Virus record (IMG/VR): IMGVR_UViG_3300036766_002289
Location: 154,056-218,055 of that record
Strand: one strand, 5' to 3'
Source: a virus
DNA length: 64,000 nt
A model generated the notes under the pieces. That model made no database searches. It was not told the DNA's origin and saw nothing but the letters and a program-made list of their open reading frames with translations. A program made the position numbers and the translations under genes. Positions 57,375-64,000 of the stretch are shown in pieces. Position 1 is the stretch's first letter. Every line of letters starts with the position of its first letter.

Positions 57375-57549
57375 ACTTGTATGGGCAAGCATGGGATATA
57401 AGCCTTCAGAATTCAACAATCTCACACATTTCATTGCTCGAATGGCATTGATTGTTCAGGTAGGACCGAGAAACACTGCGGCCAAAAAAGAACTTAAAAT
57501 GCTACTAGATACTTATGAGGAGAAATACTCATGGATGGACGAAATCTAG
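57349..57549 (+). CDS. small hypothetical protein
   Basis: 66 aa. The start is uncertain: 57349 has GGGG at fair distance, and 57367 overlaps the previous stop. Helical, with NNLTHFIARMALIVQVG. Not recognised. Confidence 0.5.
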   Translation: MKMSSAMDELVWASMGYKPSEFNNLTHFIARMALIVQVGPRNTAAKKELKMLLDTYEEKYSWMDEI

Positions 57550-57704
57550 ATAAAGAAACTTTCCGTTCTTATATTAAGAAGTTCTTAGCAAGGAAGCTAC
57601 CAGATGTAGCCCTTTTTATCCATCACGAAATTGCGGATCATATTGTTGACGAAGTAATTTTCATCAATTATGAGGACATAACCGATGACACCAAAAGAAC
57701 TTAG
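57531..57704 (+). CDS. small hypothetical protein
   Basis: 57 aa with GAGGAG upstream. Helical first half, aromatic/acidic second half (FIHHEIADHIVDEV). Overlaps both neighbours; stop UAG. Confidence 0.5.
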   Translation: MDGRNLDKETFRSYIKKFLARKLPDVALFIHHEIADHIVDEVIFINYEDITDDTKRT

Positions 57705-58029
57705 AGCGTTGGCAGACAAATTGGAACAAGAAGAAAAAATGGTCAAGGTAGGCTATGCAAAAGAAGATTTATATAATTTTGACGGACCTGGACCTGGAAT
57801 TACTTATCATAGGGGATGGGGTGATTTCTGGCTACAGACAGGGAAAAAGAAAAACCTACTTATAGAAGACTTCATTAGTTCCTTTGCCCTTGTTATCCCT
57901 AAAGGCACTAAGTTTGTATGTTATATTAGGAATGGCAAAGAACTGTGGTATGATGATATCAACTACGGGATAGAAAACATGGATTCTAAATGGGCAGAAA
58001 AATACTTGGAGAATATAACTAATGTTTGA
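57685..58029 (+). CDS. hypothetical protein
   Basis: 114 aa. Starts with a short helix (MTPKELRALADKLEQEE) found at the head of many phage proteins; beta-rich afterwards. TAATG overlap with the next gene. Confidence 0.55.
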   Translation: MTPKELRALADKLEQEEKMVKVGYAKEDLYNFDGPGPGITYHRGWGDFWLQTGKKKNLLIEDFISSFALVIPKGTKFVCYIRNGKELWYDDINYGIENMDSKWAEKYLENITNV

Positions 58030-58651
58030 ATTATTTACTGATAGAGCTAGAAAAGTGGTCACGTTAGCCAGAGAAGAAGCTTTCAAATTTAATTTTGAAT
58101 ATGTGGGTACTGAACATATTCTAGCAGGCTTACTCAAAGAGAACACTGGTGTCGCACACCATGTCCTTGAAGCACTTGGAATTAGTATTGGCAAAATTCA
58201 CTTGGAAATAGAAAAAATTGTTCAACCCCCTGGTGATGTTGAAGTTGATAGAGAAAGACTTGCCTTCTCGCCAAGAGCAAGGAACGTTTTCACTTATGCT
58301 GTGGATGAGGCTAAATTATTAGGGCATACATACATTGGCACCGAACATATTCTGCTAGGTTTGTTAAGAGAAGATAGCAGTACTGCTGGACAAATCCTAC
58401 TAAACTTAGGCATTAATCTAAAAGAAACTCGTGCTGCCGTCTTAGAACTACTAGGCTTTACTGACGAACGGTATGAATTTGAACAAGTTTATAGTAATGG
58501 TGGCGACCTTTACAATGTAGTAAAGATTTTGTCCAATGGCGTTAAGGAACATATGGCTTTTTATGACAACAAAAATAAGAAGATAAGTGTTCCAAAAGCT
58601 GTAGACTTGGATGATTTGGGTAAGATTATTAACGCTATAAGGAACCTATGA
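58022..58651 (+). CDS. stand-alone ClpC N-terminal (Clp_N) domain protein
   Basis: 209 aa. Two Clp_N repeats: FTDRARKVVTLAREEAFKF...YVGTEHILAGLLKE (about 5-65) and FSPRARNVFTYAVDEAKLL...YIGTEHILLGLLRE (about 80-145). No AAA+ module follows; instead about 60 unrelated residues. In ClpC this domain binds adaptors and phospho-arginine substrates. A free copy could bind host adaptors as a decoy or bring phage clients to ClpC. Confidence 0.88.
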   Translation: MFELFTDRARKVVTLAREEAFKFNFEYVGTEHILAGLLKENTGVAHHVLEALGISIGKIHLEIEKIVQPPGDVEVDRERLAFSPRARNVFTYAVDEAKLLGHTYIGTEHILLGLLREDSSTAGQILLNLGINLKETRAAVLELLGFTDERYEFEQVYSNGGDLYNVVKILSNGVKEHMAFYDNKNKKISVPKAVDLDDLGKIINAIRNL

Positions 58652-58908
58652 TAACAGTAGATGATTTCAAAAAATTGATGAATTTAGAAACTGGATTATA
58701 CGGCAAGTATAAAATCTTCATCAATGATGAAGAAATAGATGGTCTAAGGTATGATGAAGACCCATACCAAGACGTAATTGGGCAAGATATTAGATGCACT
58801 TTCGTATTCGCAAATGACAAGTATCTAATAACACATTACTTAAATGATTACAAAGATAGCGATTGGACTGTAAGACAAAATATAGATATTGACTGGAGAA
58901 ATTTATGA
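58648..58908 (+). CDS. hypothetical protein
   Basis: 86 aa, very acidic with many Tyr (LRYDEDPYQDVIGQDI). Starts by ATGA overlap with the ClpC N-domain gene, so both are made together. Not recognised. Confidence 0.55.
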   Translation: MITVDDFKKLMNLETGLYGKYKIFINDEEIDGLRYDEDPYQDVIGQDIRCTFVFANDKYLITHYLNDYKDSDWTVRQNIDIDWRNL

Positions 58909-59342
58909 ATTGTAAGCAATTATTGGACCTAATAGCTGGAGAATTAGATTTTCAAATTAAAATTATGTTGCCAGATGGCAAATTTGTCCCAGAACATTTC
59001 CATATTACAGAAATAGGCATTGTAGAAAAAAATTTCATTGACTGTGGCGGAATAAAAAGATCACAAACTTGCGTAGTATTACAAGTTTGGGTTGCGCATG
59101 ATACAGAACACCGTCTTACAAGGTTGAAATTAAATAAAATTTTATCTATGGTAACATCACTAAGTCAACCACATCATAGATTTTACGCTGATGCATATCC
59201 TATTGAAATTGAATACGGCGCAGACCTAGTTTCACAGTATCCAGTAAAAGATGTTGAACTAACAGATGATAATGAATTATTATTCGTTCTTGGTGGCAAG
59301 CGAACAGAATGCCTGGCCCCTGATAAATGTGGATGTGCATGA
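58905..59342 (+). CDS. DUF6428-like protein
   Basis: 145 aa. MLPDGKFVPEHFHITEIG and FIDCGGIKRSQTCVVLQVW, then HRLTRLKLNKIL, match the DUF6428 pattern. Found in bacteria and phages, function unknown. Ends with CLAPDKCGC. Confidence 0.7.
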   Translation: MNCKQLLDLIAGELDFQIKIMLPDGKFVPEHFHITEIGIVEKNFIDCGGIKRSQTCVVLQVWVAHDTEHRLTRLKLNKILSMVTSLSQPHHRFYADAYPIEIEYGADLVSQYPVKDVELTDDNELLFVLGGKRTECLAPDKCGCA

Positions 59343-59551
59343 GGTTTAACATGATAAGAAACCCCGCTATTTGCCTTTTCTGTGATGGCAGAGGTCGCAT
59401 CCTAACGATTTGGAAAAAGATAAAGCCGATGGGATTAATGTCCATTGTTTTGCGAGACAACCCAGAGGTAATTAATTGTCCTTTGGGATGTGCAGTTAAT
59501 GGAGAGCCACTAGACTTAACAAGCCAATCCTGGGAACATAAACCACAATGA
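59339..59551 (+). CDS. small hypothetical protein
   Basis: 70 aa with CLFCDGRGR near the N-terminus and CPLGC later, like a DnaJ-type zinc turn. ATGA overlap on both ends. Confidence 0.5.
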   Translation: MRFNMIRNPAICLFCDGRGRILTIWKKIKPMGLMSIVLRDNPEVINCPLGCAVNGEPLDLTSQSWEHKPQ

Positions 59552-59913
59552 TAGTAGTGCCAGCTAAAGTGATGCCTAGCCAAATACACGAATACGGTGT
59601 ATTTGCCATTTCCCCTATAATTAAAGGGACCGTCATATGGTTTTACTGTTATCCACCTGACTTTCGTATCAAAGTTATTCCACCAGAAATGCAATTCTTT
59701 GCTGATCGTTACGCTTATAAGCCAATAGGTAAAGATTATTATGAATTTGCTGGTGATATAGCAATGTATATTAATCATTCATCAAGTCCTAACATTTCTC
59801 ATCTTGACGACGGCAGAAGTATTGCTAATAAAGACATTGCAATAGGCGAAGAATTAACGTATAATTACTTTGAGTTTGATAGTGACCCAGAAAGTGGTGG
59901 TAAACTAATATGA
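59548..59913 (+). CDS. SET-domain protein methyltransferase
   Basis: 121 aa, a minimal SET domain. IHEYGVFAISPIIKGTVIW opens the fold, DIAMYINHSSSPNI gives the NHS cofactor-binding motif, and GEELTYNYFEF gives the ELxYDY-type catalytic Tyr region. No pre- or post-SET zinc parts. It should transfer methyl from SAM to a lysine. The H1-like protein at 436 is a natural candidate substrate, which is inference. Confidence 0.85.
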   Translation: MIVVPAKVMPSQIHEYGVFAISPIIKGTVIWFYCYPPDFRIKVIPPEMQFFADRYAYKPIGKDYYEFAGDIAMYINHSSSPNISHLDDGRSIANKDIAIGEELTYNYFEFDSDPESGGKLI

Positions 59914-60104
59914 GTCTTAAAGATGCTGCACATAAACTACACAAACAACTAAGTATAAAGCCTTGGTTTGCGATGCTTGGTGAAGGTAAGGATAAAATCA
60001 TAGTTTATACTAAAAAGAAAATTAAACAGGATATATTCGAATTTGAAGGCTTTGAAGTGATATATCGCTACATGGGCAAAGTTAAACCAGCAGGTACATC
60101 ATGA
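59910..60104 (+). CDS. small basic hypothetical protein
   Basis: 64 aa. Basic, strand-rich second half (KIIVYTKKKIKQDIFEFEG). Typical short phage gene, ATGA overlaps. Not recognised. Confidence 0.5.
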   Translation: MSLKDAAHKLHKQLSIKPWFAMLGEGKDKIIVYTKKKIKQDIFEFEGFEVIYRYMGKVKPAGTS

Positions 60105-60502
60105 AACGTAAAGTAACCAGAAGCAAAGTTTACAGAGTTATAAGAAAACTACTTAAAACCTCTACCCCTGAAGACATAGCCAGCGACTTCCTTGAGCAAG
60201 TTACATTCGAGAAGTTATTAAAAATCTTCTGTAATCAGTGTGTATTCAAATCTCACTCAGATCATAATAAAGCCAGACAAAAAACATGGTATGGAATGGC
60301 TCGCCTGTTCCATCGTGCAATGGATGAATTAAAGCTTGAAAAAGAAAAGAAATCTATCTTCAAGATATCTAAGTGCGAAGTCTACCAGTGTAAGTGCAAA
60401 AAGAAATTCTATGTTGACCCATTGAGTGAGAAGAATTGCATATTTGAAGTGGATCGTGGAGTAGTAGTGGTGACTTGTCCGCAATGTGGAAAATCGGAGT
60501 GA
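60101..60502 (+). CDS. hypothetical protein with C-terminal zinc module
   Basis: 133 aa. Basic helical start, C-terminal CKCKKKF and TCPQCGKSE zinc pair. Not recognised. Confidence 0.55.
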   Translation: MKRKVTRSKVYRVIRKLLKTSTPEDIASDFLEQVTFEKLLKIFCNQCVFKSHSDHNKARQKTWYGMARLFHRAMDELKLEKEKKSIFKISKCEVYQCKCKKKFYVDPLSEKNCIFEVDRGVVVVTCPQCGKSE

Positions 60503-60535
60503 ATCAATACATATTATAAACGTAATAGGAGGATA

Positions 60536-61027
60536 ATGATTTATTCAGAATATAAAGCATTGCAGAAACTTATACCAACAGGGGCAGATATCGAAGGTCC
60601 ATTCTTCAAGCCCAATTCTCCACTATTGTCCACGTTAACCGTTGAATACACTTTAACATTATCTGGAACGGTTAAAGATACTGATGGTAATTTATTAACA
60701 GGTATTAAACTAGATTTTTGGCAAGCTGACGCTGCTGGTATCTATGACAATGATGGTTTTTATCTGCGTGGCCATCAATTGTCGGATCAAGATGGTAAGT
60801 ATAGCCTAAATACAATTAGACCAGGACATTATCCCATTGGACCAAATGAATATCGTTGCTCACATATCCATGTTAAATTGTCAGCGAATGGTTATAAATC
60901 ATTAACAACACAACTCTACTTTACTGATGATAGTTTTGACGCTCAAGACCATTGGTTTGATGCAAAACGTTGTTTTAAACCTGATAATATATTTGATTTT
61001 GTGCTAGAAAAACTACCTACTGCATGA
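60536..61027 (+). CDS. intradiol ring-cleavage dioxygenase-like protein
   Basis: 163 aa. LDFWQADAAGIYDNDG holds the first Tyr ligand, PGHYPIGPNEYRCSHIHVKL holds the second Tyr and the His-x-His pair, so the non-haem Fe(III) site of protocatechuate/catechol dioxygenases is complete. Shorter than catabolic subunits (about 200-240 aa). AGGAGG upstream. Could act on phenolics or lignin-like compounds; target unknown. Confidence 0.85.
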   Translation: MIYSEYKALQKLIPTGADIEGPFFKPNSPLLSTLTVEYTLTLSGTVKDTDGNLLTGIKLDFWQADAAGIYDNDGFYLRGHQLSDQDGKYSLNTIRPGHYPIGPNEYRCSHIHVKLSANGYKSLTTQLYFTDDSFDAQDHWFDAKRCFKPDNIFDFVLEKLPTA

Positions 61028-61230
61028 GCAAAATATACGAAGCAGTGGAAAAACGAATGCCTAATGGCAGACTTGCTTACGGGTTTCATAGAGTTTTGTT
61101 AGTTGACGAATGGGCATATCCCTTTGGAGCATGGGTATGCCAAGATTGCGGCAAGAGATGGCTTGCACGTCCTGATTGTTTTAATGCAATTAGAGAGGAT
61201 AGAGTCTGTAATGAAAGTATATGTGGCTGA
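61024..61230 (+). CDS. small zinc-finger protein, tandem copy A
   Basis: 68 aa. AYGFHRVLLVDEW and GAWVCQDCGKRW; with RVCNESICG gives a zinc site. The following gene is a diverged tandem copy with the same frame of motifs. Confidence 0.6.
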   Translation: MSKIYEAVEKRMPNGRLAYGFHRVLLVDEWAYPFGAWVCQDCGKRWLARPDCFNAIREDRVCNESICG

Positions 61231-61414
61231 ATCATGTGAAACAATGCCCGATGGTTCACTAGCATTTGGCTTCCATAGATGTAATTTAATCATGAATGAC
61301 CCACTCTACAAGTTCGGAGCTTGGGTATGCCAGGATTGTGGCAAGAAATGGCAGGCAGATGCCTCCAAACACACCTTTAATTCAATGAGAGAAGATCATG
61401 TCTGTAACACATAA
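61211..61414 (+). CDS. small zinc-finger protein, tandem copy B
   Basis: 67 aa. AFGFHRCNLIMND and GAWVCQDCGKKW mirror copy A. Overlaps copy A by 20 nt and the next gene by 17 nt. Confidence 0.6.
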   Translation: MKVYVAESCETMPDGSLAFGFHRCNLIMNDPLYKFGAWVCQDCGKKWQADASKHTFNSMREDHVCNT

Positions 61415-61712
61415 CTGCGAGAATCCTACATGTGGCGGACCTAAAAAAGGTCCAAGATCATACGAATTATCCTCACCATTTCCTATTTATTGGAATTTTT
61501 GTGATAGTTGTAGAAGTTTTGTTATTGGTGAAATTACCGCCAAGTTAGAAGATAAAAGAGATGAAGCCAAAATTCTATATAATAGGCTATTAGAGCAACA
61601 CCCAATATTAGGTAATCTAATGGGTAAATTCTATTATAATAGATTTGGAGGTAAATTATGTGTTGTGGAAGGGGAAAAAGACCAGTTAGAAACACAGGAA
61701 GAAGCAGATTGA
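61398..61712 (+). CDS. hypothetical protein with a zinc-finger motif
   Basis: 104 aa. CENPTCGGP and FCDSCRSF bind one probable zinc; then a long helix. Its end overlaps the next gene. Confidence 0.6.
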   Translation: MSVTHNCENPTCGGPKKGPRSYELSSPFPIYWNFCDSCRSFVIGEITAKLEDKRDEAKILYNRLLEQHPILGNLMGKFYYNRFGGKLCVVEGEKDQLETQEEAD

Positions 61713-61828
61713 TAAAAAAACAGCAGCAAGAAAAGATGCTTCTTGCTGCTGTTCCAGAAGTGCCCGATGTGCCAAGGCAAGAAACAGATTCTAATAAATC
61801 TGACGAACAAAAGCAAGACCAACCCTAA
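61658..61828 (+). CDS. short MCCG-type phage protein
   Basis: 56 aa. Starts MCCGRGKRPVRN, a start seen in short proteins of many phages; Gln/Lys-rich after. Strong TTGGAGG upstream. Confidence 0.55.
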   Translation: MCCGRGKRPVRNTGRSRLIKKQQQEKMLLAAVPEVPDVPRQETDSNKSDEQKQDQP

Positions 61829-61836
61829 ATATTTGC

Positions 61837-64000
61837 ATGTGGTTTGAGTTTTCTTTTCGTAAATGGGTATTAACCGAAGGTGTCAATACCGCCGTTCTAG
61901 CTGCACAATATAAGAAGAAATTCCCTCAAGCCCCTGACCAAGAAGCCAACGACAAAATCAATTTAGCCATCGCTGCCGATCCAACTCCCGATAAGAAGTA
62001 TGTTCCTTGGATTTTCCGTGAACTTATCAATAATAGACTAAGATTGCCAGAAGATACTCCAGTTACTCTTCAACAATTAGATATATTTAATAAGAGCAAA
62101 GCAGTCTTAAAAGGACTTGGTAAAGAACTGGATATCAATAAATACGACCGTCCACAACTCTGGCAGACTCTTGGCGAAATTGAAGGCAAGACTACTAAAC
62201 GTCAAGAAAAAGCAAAAATTAAGCAAGAAGGCTCAGAAAGAATATATGAAGATAAGGAATGGTTGGTCATAAAAATGACTAAACCTGAAGCTTGTCAATA
62301 TTATGCTAAAGGTACAAAATGGTGTACCTCCGACCCTGAAACTGCTGCTGGCTATCTAGAGCAAGGCCCATTATTCATGATTTATCATAATGGGCAAATA
62401 TATGCGCAGGCTCATGTTGAGAGTGGCCAGTTAATGGACCCGCAGGATGTTCCAATACCACCTAATAAAGTCCCAGAAAAATTAAGGGACATTATAATGA
62501 ACAACGTTCACCAACAGGACGAAGATGATGATACTTTCAGGGGAAAAAGAAATCAACTTTTTGGCATTAAAGAAAAGGTTATAACTTATCCAGATGGCTT
62601 TTATTGGGGCACTTCAGACCATAAAGATTTTTCTTTAATAGACCCTTCTGGCTCAGATGAAGTTAACTTAATGATAAGAGACGGATATCTCTATGTAGAA
62701 AGACCAAAAGATAAAGACCTAGAAGCCATGCTAAGCAAAAAAGGTAGTTTAAAAGACTCACTAGCTTCATATAGAACAGCTTCTGCGTGGAATAAATATA
62801 TCGTCGATTTCATACTAAAAAATAAAGAAATTAGAAATATAAATATCATTAGAAATGATTGGAATTTTGGCGACCTGTCCGAGGAAGATAGAAATAAGAT
62901 ATTCACCGCAAGAAAAGACTTAATGCCAGAAATTGATTTTAAGACTTCAGACGGCAAATTATGGGCACATCAAGGTTTAAGATCGTATGTATTGTTATCC
63001 GATTGGTATCCAATACTTTCTATGCAATTAGAGACTAAAAACTATTTAAATTATGGAAACTGGCTAAATCAGCCTAAATCTCAAATATTGAAAGATGAAG
63101 CACTTGATAAATCCAAATATAGCTTAGCAACAACGGAATTTTTACTAAAAAACAAGATAGAACACGCTCCAGATAGAAATACAAAGCATTATAACAGTTG
63201 GAAATTTGAAGATTTAATGCCTGAGCATCGCGCAATTATACTAAAGAATTATCCAGATTTCTTAGATAATCTGACTTACCACACTAAAGAATCTGGCGAT
63301 CAAGGTGAATTATTAAAAAGATTAGCCTCAAATAGTAGTTTTTATGATATTAAACCATTTGATGACAAAACAGTGATTTTAAGACAAAATGATACAATTG
63401 CTAAAGACTCTTTAACCACTGGTGGTAGTGGTAGCTCATACTACAGTGGCACTCTGACAAATATCATAGGTGGCAGGGATGAGAGAGCAAAAATCATAAA
63501 AATACTGCGAGATAAAGTACATTCATTTGGAGATGATGAAACCATTTCTTGGGGATTTGAAAAAGCTTTGAAAGATAACGACTTAGCAAAAATTAAAAGA
63601 GAACTACCCTTTTTTGATACCAATTTATTAGATAAAATAGACAAGAAATCTTTTAATGTGTCTTCATCCCTGGCTAATTCAATCGGTAAACATGTTTTAT
63701 CTAAATTCATGGAAATTTTATACAATGACATTAAGCCCTTCGAGAATCATAAATTTAAAATAAGGTTAAAAGATAATGCCATTCATTATGTTGTAAATTA
63801 CGATAGTGCCATAGAAGCTTATAAGCAAGATAAGAGTTTGAAACCACTTGAAAATGAATATCTAGCATGGAAAAATACGATCAAAATACCACCCGAAACT
63901 CTAGAACAACAAACAACAAATATTCCTAGAGGAATGGATAAAGAAGCGTTTGTTAATGGAATAAAGGACTATCACAGAAATAATTATGAGTTCGTATATT
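61837..64000 (+). CDS. large phage protein with GTKWCT motif, open at the window end
   Basis: At least 721 codons without stop; partial. Starts MWFEFSFRKWVLTEG, the capsid-targeting-like pattern also at 12193 and 38477. The segment CQYYAKGTKWCTSDPE...LFMIYHNGQIYAQAH (about residues 150-195) is a conserved block of large phage proteins of unknown role. The rest is charged and helical with repeated LLKN-type blocks. Likely a virion or internal protein; the end lies beyond the window. Confidence 0.8.
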   Translation, partial: MWFEFSFRKWVLTEGVNTAVLAAQYKKKFPQAPDQEANDKINLAIAADPTPDKKYVPWIFRELINNRLRLPEDTPVTLQQLDIFNKSKAVLKGLGKELDINKYDRPQLWQTLGEIEGKTTKRQEKAKIKQEGSERIYEDKEWLVIKMTKPEACQYYAKGTKWCTSDPETAAGYLEQGPLFMIYHNGQIYAQAHVESGQLMDPQDVPIPPNKVPEKLRDIIMNNVHQQDEDDDTFRGKRNQLFGIKEKVITYPDGFYWGTSDHKDFSLIDPSGSDEVNLMIRDGYLYVERPKDKDLEAMLSKKGSLKDSLASYRTASAWNKYIVDFILKNKEIRNINIIRNDWNFGDLSEEDRNKIFTARKDLMPEIDFKTSDGKLWAHQGLRSYVLLSDWYPILSMQLETKNYLNYGNWLNQPKSQILKDEALDKSKYSLATTEFLLKNKIEHAPDRNTKHYNSWKFEDLMPEHRAIILKNYPDFLDNLTYHTKESGDQGELLKRLASNSSFYDIKPFDDKTVILRQNDTIAKDSLTTGGSGSSYYSGTLTNIIGGRDERAKIIKILRDKVHSFGDDETISWGFEKALKDNDLAKIKRELPFFDTNLLDKIDKKSFNVSSSLANSIGKHVLSKFMEILYNDIKPFENHKFKIRLKDNAIHYVVNYDSAIEAYKQDKSLKPLENEYLAWKNTIKIPPETLEQQTTNIPRGMDKEAFVNGIKDYHRNNYEFVY

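Noticed and set aside
1-64000. CRISPR array
   Set aside because: No regularly spaced direct repeats were seen; the dispersed 17-nt element is not in an array.
1-64000. Global reassignment of UAG to an amino acid
   Set aside because: Many well-defined genes end in UAG followed by non-coding text or a properly placed next gene, so UAG still works as stop in most cases here.
61837-64000. Gene-free stretch at the window end
   Set aside because: One plus-strand frame stays open from ATG 61837 to the last base; it is a partial gene rather than non-coding DNA.

Overview
The window looks like an accessory or early region of a very large tailed bacteriophage (jumbo or huge phage). It is AT-rich and tightly packed with mostly short genes, many joined by ATGA or TAATG stop/start overlaps. 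It holds about nine homing-type nucleases, two RNA ligases, a RuvB-like AAA+ ATPase, a MazG-like protein, ArdC-like antirestriction, and many small zinc-finger and one-helix membrane proteins. No terminase, portal, capsid, polymerase or rRNA gene is visible, so phage origin is an inference; a large plasmid is the main alternative. The host is unknown. The sigma factor, CsrA, H1-like protein and ClpC/ClpX/IF-1 homologues weakly suggest a Planctomycetota-like host.

Layout. 0-3.7 kb: csrA (minus), an H1-like DNA-binding protein, a two-way terminator, a minus-strand block (two unknown genes, a homing nuclease, a VOC dioxygenase-like gene) and a site-2 protease. 3.7-9.5 kb: clpX, a structured RNA, a phosphoesterase, a cyclotransferase, a sigma factor, an EXD2-type HNH protein and a PARP with a perfect 63-bp internal tandem duplication. 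9.5-15.2 kb: AbrB-like regulator, TPR protein, glycosyltransferase, first ADP-ribosylglycohydrolase, unknowns. 15.2-16.8 kb: a translation island with a tRNA-like element, a stand-alone EF-Tu domain II, IF-1 and a tRNA with anticodon CUA. 16.8-25 kb: unknown genes, a frameshifted tyrosine phosphatase, a structural-type protein, a homing nuclease and a PTH2-like gene with an in-frame UAG. 25-45 kb: several homing nucleases, a CarF-type lipid desaturase, a nucleoside deoxyribosyltransferase-like gene, a frameshifted flavoprotein/aldolase gene, the second ADP-ribosylglycohydrolase, a mini class II aaRS-like protein, surface-sugar enzymes, RNA ligase 1 and dihydroorotate dehydrogenase. 45-64 kb: a divergent second sigma factor, RuvB-like ATPase, ArdC, macro domain, RNA ligase 2, ClpC N-domain, SET domain, intradiol dioxygenase and a long open gene leaving the window.

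The genes group into programmes. (1) Translation takeover: suppressor tRNA, IF-1, EF-Tu domain II, PTH2-like, aaRS-like, RNA ligases. (2) ADP-ribosylation: one PARP writer, two glycohydrolases and one macro domain. (3) Proteolysis control: ClpX keeping its ClpP-docking loop, a free ClpC N-domain, several metalloproteases. (4) Transcription and chromatin: two sigma factors, CsrA, H1-like protein, SET methyltransferase, AbrB-like protein.

Two nucleotide signals stand out. At least eight sigma70-like promoters have TTKACA and TANNNT boxes exactly 16 bp apart. A 17-nt element, TAGCTTAGTTGTACCAG, occurs five times, each time supplying the UAG stop codon of the gene in front. There is no gene-free stretch longer than about 300 bases and no CRISPR array.
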